This document shows positions 2,944 to 5,197 of a stretch of DNA of 5,197 nucleotides, one piece after another; positions within the stretch are counted from its first letter, which is position 1; the number at the start of each line of letters is the position of its first letter. Made by a program: the position numbers and the translations under genes. The notes below the pieces were generated by a model. The model was not told the origin of the DNA, did no database searches, and worked only from the letters and a program-made list of their open reading frames with translations. Source of the DNA: Anaerolineae bacterium (lineage in GTDB: Bacteria > Chloroflexota > Anaerolineae > Aggregatilineales > UBA3940); assembly GCA_016926985.1 (NCBI GenBank), contig JAFGNO010000008.1:1-5197 (forward strand). Reading direction: 5' to 3'.

Positions 2944-5197
2944 ATGCAAACAATACAGCATCAGCAAGTACGTGGACCTCGTCCACAGCCAAGAAAGCTG
3001 CCAACGGGGTTGATTCTCGGAGGAATAGGGGCGGCTATGGTCTGCCTCGTCGTAATCCTGATAGGCTATCTGCTGCTGGCAGAACCCGCCACAGCCGCAC
3101 TTAACTCCTATGTCACGATCAATACACCTGCCACAGATGAAATGGTAGCGCTAAACGTGCCGGAGGATATACAGGTAGCCGCCTCACATACTTCCGGCGT
3201 AAAACGCATCGAGTTGTACGCCGATGGGGCGCTGGTTGCCGCACAGGACAGCACCTTACAGAATGGGGCCAGCCCCATGATTTTTGCAGAAGCATGGACT
3301 CCGCTAACCACCGGACGACATGTCCTGATTGCCCGCGCCTATCCAACAGAGGGTGGTGTGGTCGATTCGGCGGCGGTTTCGATAACGGTGGTGGATCAGA
3401 TCGTTGACAGTACAACGATCAAGATAGGCCCGGAGTCGGCCACTGTCAAGGATATCGCAGAAGCGGCAGGGGTATCACCGGAAGAAATCTTGGAAGCAAA
3501 CCCCGACCTGCCAGCCGATCCCGAGGTGCCGCTGCCACCTGATACCGAGGTCGAAGTGCCGCTGCCGCCCGCTGACCCGCCACCTCCCGAACCACCCCCC
3601 GATCCCGTACCCGGCGCGCCGTCCCCTCCAACCGATTTGATGATCACCGCAGACTGTACCTCGGCAACGCTGAGTTGGACGGATGCCCCGGATGAAGAAT
3701 CATATAACATCTACCGGCTTGACCCGCCCGTCCTGACTTTGATCGGGAGCGTGGCAGCGAATGAGACAGGCTACATCGATACACCGCTGCCCGGTCTGGG
3801 AGAATTCCAGTATCAGGTAGCATCCGTCAGAGACGGGCTGGAAGGGCTGACTTTACTGGTCAACGTGGAAACACCGGGAACCTGCGTGCCGCCTGCTGTT
3901 GTCGAAGATTTGATCCTCACGATGGAAACGCTTGAAACCGGAGCGCCCTGGGACGGTGTTTATTGCTACTTCGATTTTGATGGAACCGGCTATTTCCGCG
4001 TTCCTGCCGCCGACTTCCTGTACATGACGCCGGAACCGGATAACGTTACTTATGATCTGAGCACCCAACTGCCAAATAGTGGGCAGTTCCACATCTCCGG
4101 CGATACAAGCGCCGGGATCACACTCTCAGGAGAATGTTGGGGGCGCAACGGCCCAGAGGTATCGCTGCTGGGAAATTTCTCCGCAACACATGCGCAAGAA
4201 GACTGGGATGGGCACGATCTGACTCAGACCACGCCGAACATGACCCTCACTTACCATATCACCACCAATCCGCCGCCGGAAGCAGGTATCTTTTTCATTC
4301 CCTGGATCGACGTTATCTGGGGAATATTCCAGCTTCCCGCCCCAAGCGATCTACACATCGGCCCCAGTGGTGCAGGGTGCAGTGAATACATCGGATTTCC
4401 ACGGATGTCCTGCCTGCTAAATGCAGCGCTGGGCAACGGCCCAACCACGCTGGAATGGGCATGGACGGGCAACGCCTTCCACAGTGAAGCAGAACTGACA
4501 CGCTACCTGGTCGTGATGCGAGCGCGTGATGTAACCAGCGATGCGGAGAGCGTGATCTGGACGAAAAACATTTACCGGTCTGGCCCCGGCGAAGAAATCC
4601 GTCGTGCGCAAATTCTCCCCACTGCGGGTCTGCCCTGCGGCTCACAGCTAACACTCGATATACAGGCCTTTAAGGGCACACAGGCATCGACAGTCGCTAC
4701 GATCCCGTGGCAAGAGACGGATGCCTGCCCTTCCATGCATGTTAATGTAACATTTGACGCTTTCCATCTTGTTCCGGCAGATGGTTTTGCCGGTATCGAC
4801 GATGTCAATGGAGAAGGCTGGTGGTTCACCAATACCCACCGACTTGAATTGACCGGGTATGTCAGGGCAAACCTTCCCTTGCTTCGAACCGGCAGCACCG
4901 GGGATGAATTATTTAACCCCTGTCCAGACCATGCATGGTGCCTTGAATCGGGTGACTATCCGGTCGCCAGCCTGCCGATGTCTTTCCTGTGGGGGTCTGT
5001 TGCTTCAACGGGGAATAACCAGATAAACCTCACGCTTGATTCAGACAATGGGTTAACGGTGTTGTTCTCCTTCCACGAAATGGACAACGGCATCATTTCT
5101 GATACATCGTGCTCGGCTTTTATGGAATTCCCGCCGACAAACCCGGTCAACTGGCCCACACAGATCAACGGATCTTACACGCTCAGCGCCCCTATGA
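2944..5197 (+). CDS. Large membrane-anchored or secreted multi-domain protein with Ig-like, LysM-like and FN3-like modules (3' end missing)
   Basis: The frame stays open for 751 codons from the ATG at 2944 and runs off the window. AAAGGG at 2932-2937 is a plausible SD, 6 nt upstream. The N-terminus is short and basic (R10, R13, R17, K18), followed by a hydrophobic segment at about 22-46 that acts as a signal anchor; ATAA at 49-52 could also be a cleavage site. Outside the membrane come an Ig-like beta domain (about 56-150), a LysM-like stretch (about 156-206, with GVSPEEILEANPDL), a Pro-rich hinge (about 193-230, EVPLPP twice), an FN3-like domain (about 226-312; TLSWTDAPDEESYNIYR), an unassigned module (about 317-460), a second FN3-like module (about 466-594), and another unassigned module from about 597. 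Eleven cysteines after residue 230 suggest disulfides. A role in cell-surface binding or adhesion is inferred; no catalytic motif was seen. Confidence 0.85.
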   Translation, partial: MQTIQHQQVRGPRPQPRKLPTGLILGGIGAAMVCLVVILIGYLLLAEPATAALNSYVTINTPATDEMVALNVPEDIQVAASHTSGVKRIELYADGALVAAQDSTLQNGASPMIFAEAWTPLTTGRHVLIARAYPTEGGVVDSAAVSITVVDQIVDSTTIKIGPESATVKDIAEAAGVSPEEILEANPDLPADPEVPLPPDTEVEVPLPPADPPPPEPPPDPVPGAPSPPTDLMITADCTSATLSWTDAPDEESYNIYRLDPPVLTLIGSVAANETGYIDTPLPGLGEFQYQVASVRDGLEGLTLLVNVETPGTCVPPAVVEDLILTMETLETGAPWDGVYCYFDFDGTGYFRVPAADFLYMTPEPDNVTYDLSTQLPNSGQFHISGDTSAGITLSGECWGRNGPEVSLLGNFSATHAQEDWDGHDLTQTTPNMTLTYHITTNPPPEAGIFFIPWIDVIWGIFQLPAPSDLHIGPSGAGCSEYIGFPRMSCLLNAALGNGPTTLEWAWTGNAFHSEAELTRYLVVMRARDVTSDAESVIWTKNIYRSGPGEEIRRAQILPTAGLPCGSQLTLDIQAFKGTQASTVATIPWQETDACPSMHVNVTFDAFHLVPADGFAGIDDVNGEGWWFTNTHRLELTGYVRANLPLLRTGSTGDELFNPCPDHAWCLESGDYPVASLPMSFLWGSVASTGNNQINLTLDSDNGLTVLFSFHEMDNGIISDTSCSAFMEFPPTNPVNWPTQINGSYTLSAPM
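3523..3570 (+). repeat. Short in-frame tandem repeat in the Pro-rich hinge (EVPLPP twice)
   Basis: Two near-identical 18-bp units at 3523-3540 and 3553-3570, 30 bp apart, both encode EVPLPP (residues 194-199 and 204-209). They differ only at synonymous third positions, which points to selection on the peptide or an old duplication. They open the proline-rich spacer that separates the LysM-like stretch from the first FN3-like domain, probably as a stiff extended linker. Confidence 0.6.

Noticed and set aside
2773..2967. 64-codon minus-strand open frame in the intergenic region
   Set aside because: It has no recognisable domain, no clear neighbours on that strand, and runs into the start of the surface-protein gene. 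A real small gene cannot be excluded but nothing supports it.
3568..3606. Five C-runs that give a G-quadruplex pattern on the minus strand
   Set aside because: The loops (5, 7, 6 and 3 nt) meet the formal pattern, but the run is fully explained by consecutive proline codons, and the G-rich strand is not the mRNA.
3396..3710. Minus-strand frame encoding a Gly/Ser-rich repeat-like protein
   Set aside because: The Gly-rich stretch is the antisense reading of the proline-rich hinge (CC-rich codons) of the large + strand gene, which stays open over 751 codons.

Overview
The window reads as ordinary bacterial chromosome of moderate GC, with every supported gene on the + strand. The source is probably a Chloroflexota-like bacterium (Anaerolineae type). 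This is a weak inference from two things: a large anchored surface protein combining Ig-like, LysM-like and fibronectin-III-like modules, and a short single-domain DhaM placed next to its own HPr. No rRNA, tRNA, CRISPR array, transposase or phage gene was seen.

Region 1 (1-1719) is a tightly packed set of co-directional genes. It holds the last 18 codons of an unidentified gene, the two membrane anchors of a succinate dehydrogenase/fumarate reductase (sdhC, sdhD), an 86-residue two-helix membrane protein of unknown function, and a small SAM-dependent methyltransferase with two CxxC knuckles at its C-terminus. Gaps are 5 to 24 bp and Shine-Dalgarno sequences overlap the preceding stop codons, so this is very likely one transcript with translational coupling. 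The histidine layout of SdhC and SdhD (one in helix 1 and one in helix 2 of each) fits a two-haem anchor.

Region 2 (1720-2519) starts with a 114-bp leader that holds a possible six-codon ORF followed at once by a hairpin. Then come dhaM and an HPr gene, 11 bp apart. HPr would pass phosphate from enzyme I to His9 of DhaM, and DhaM would normally pass it to the ADP on DhaL so that DhaK can phosphorylate dihydroxyacetone. Neither DhaK, DhaL nor enzyme I is in the window.

Region 3 (2520-2943) is about 424 bp without a convincing gene. It contains a GNRA-capped hairpin after the HPr gene, a spaced direct repeat with a 21-bp period, and a small palindrome next to a -10-like hexamer.

Region 4 (2944-5197) is the first 751 codons of a large secreted or membrane-anchored multi-domain protein that runs off the 3' edge of the window.

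I did not find an unmistakably new system. The best leads are the DhaM-HPr pair without its kinase genes, the methyltransferase with zinc-knuckle-like cysteines, the leader before dhaM, and the uncharacterised modules of the surface protein.
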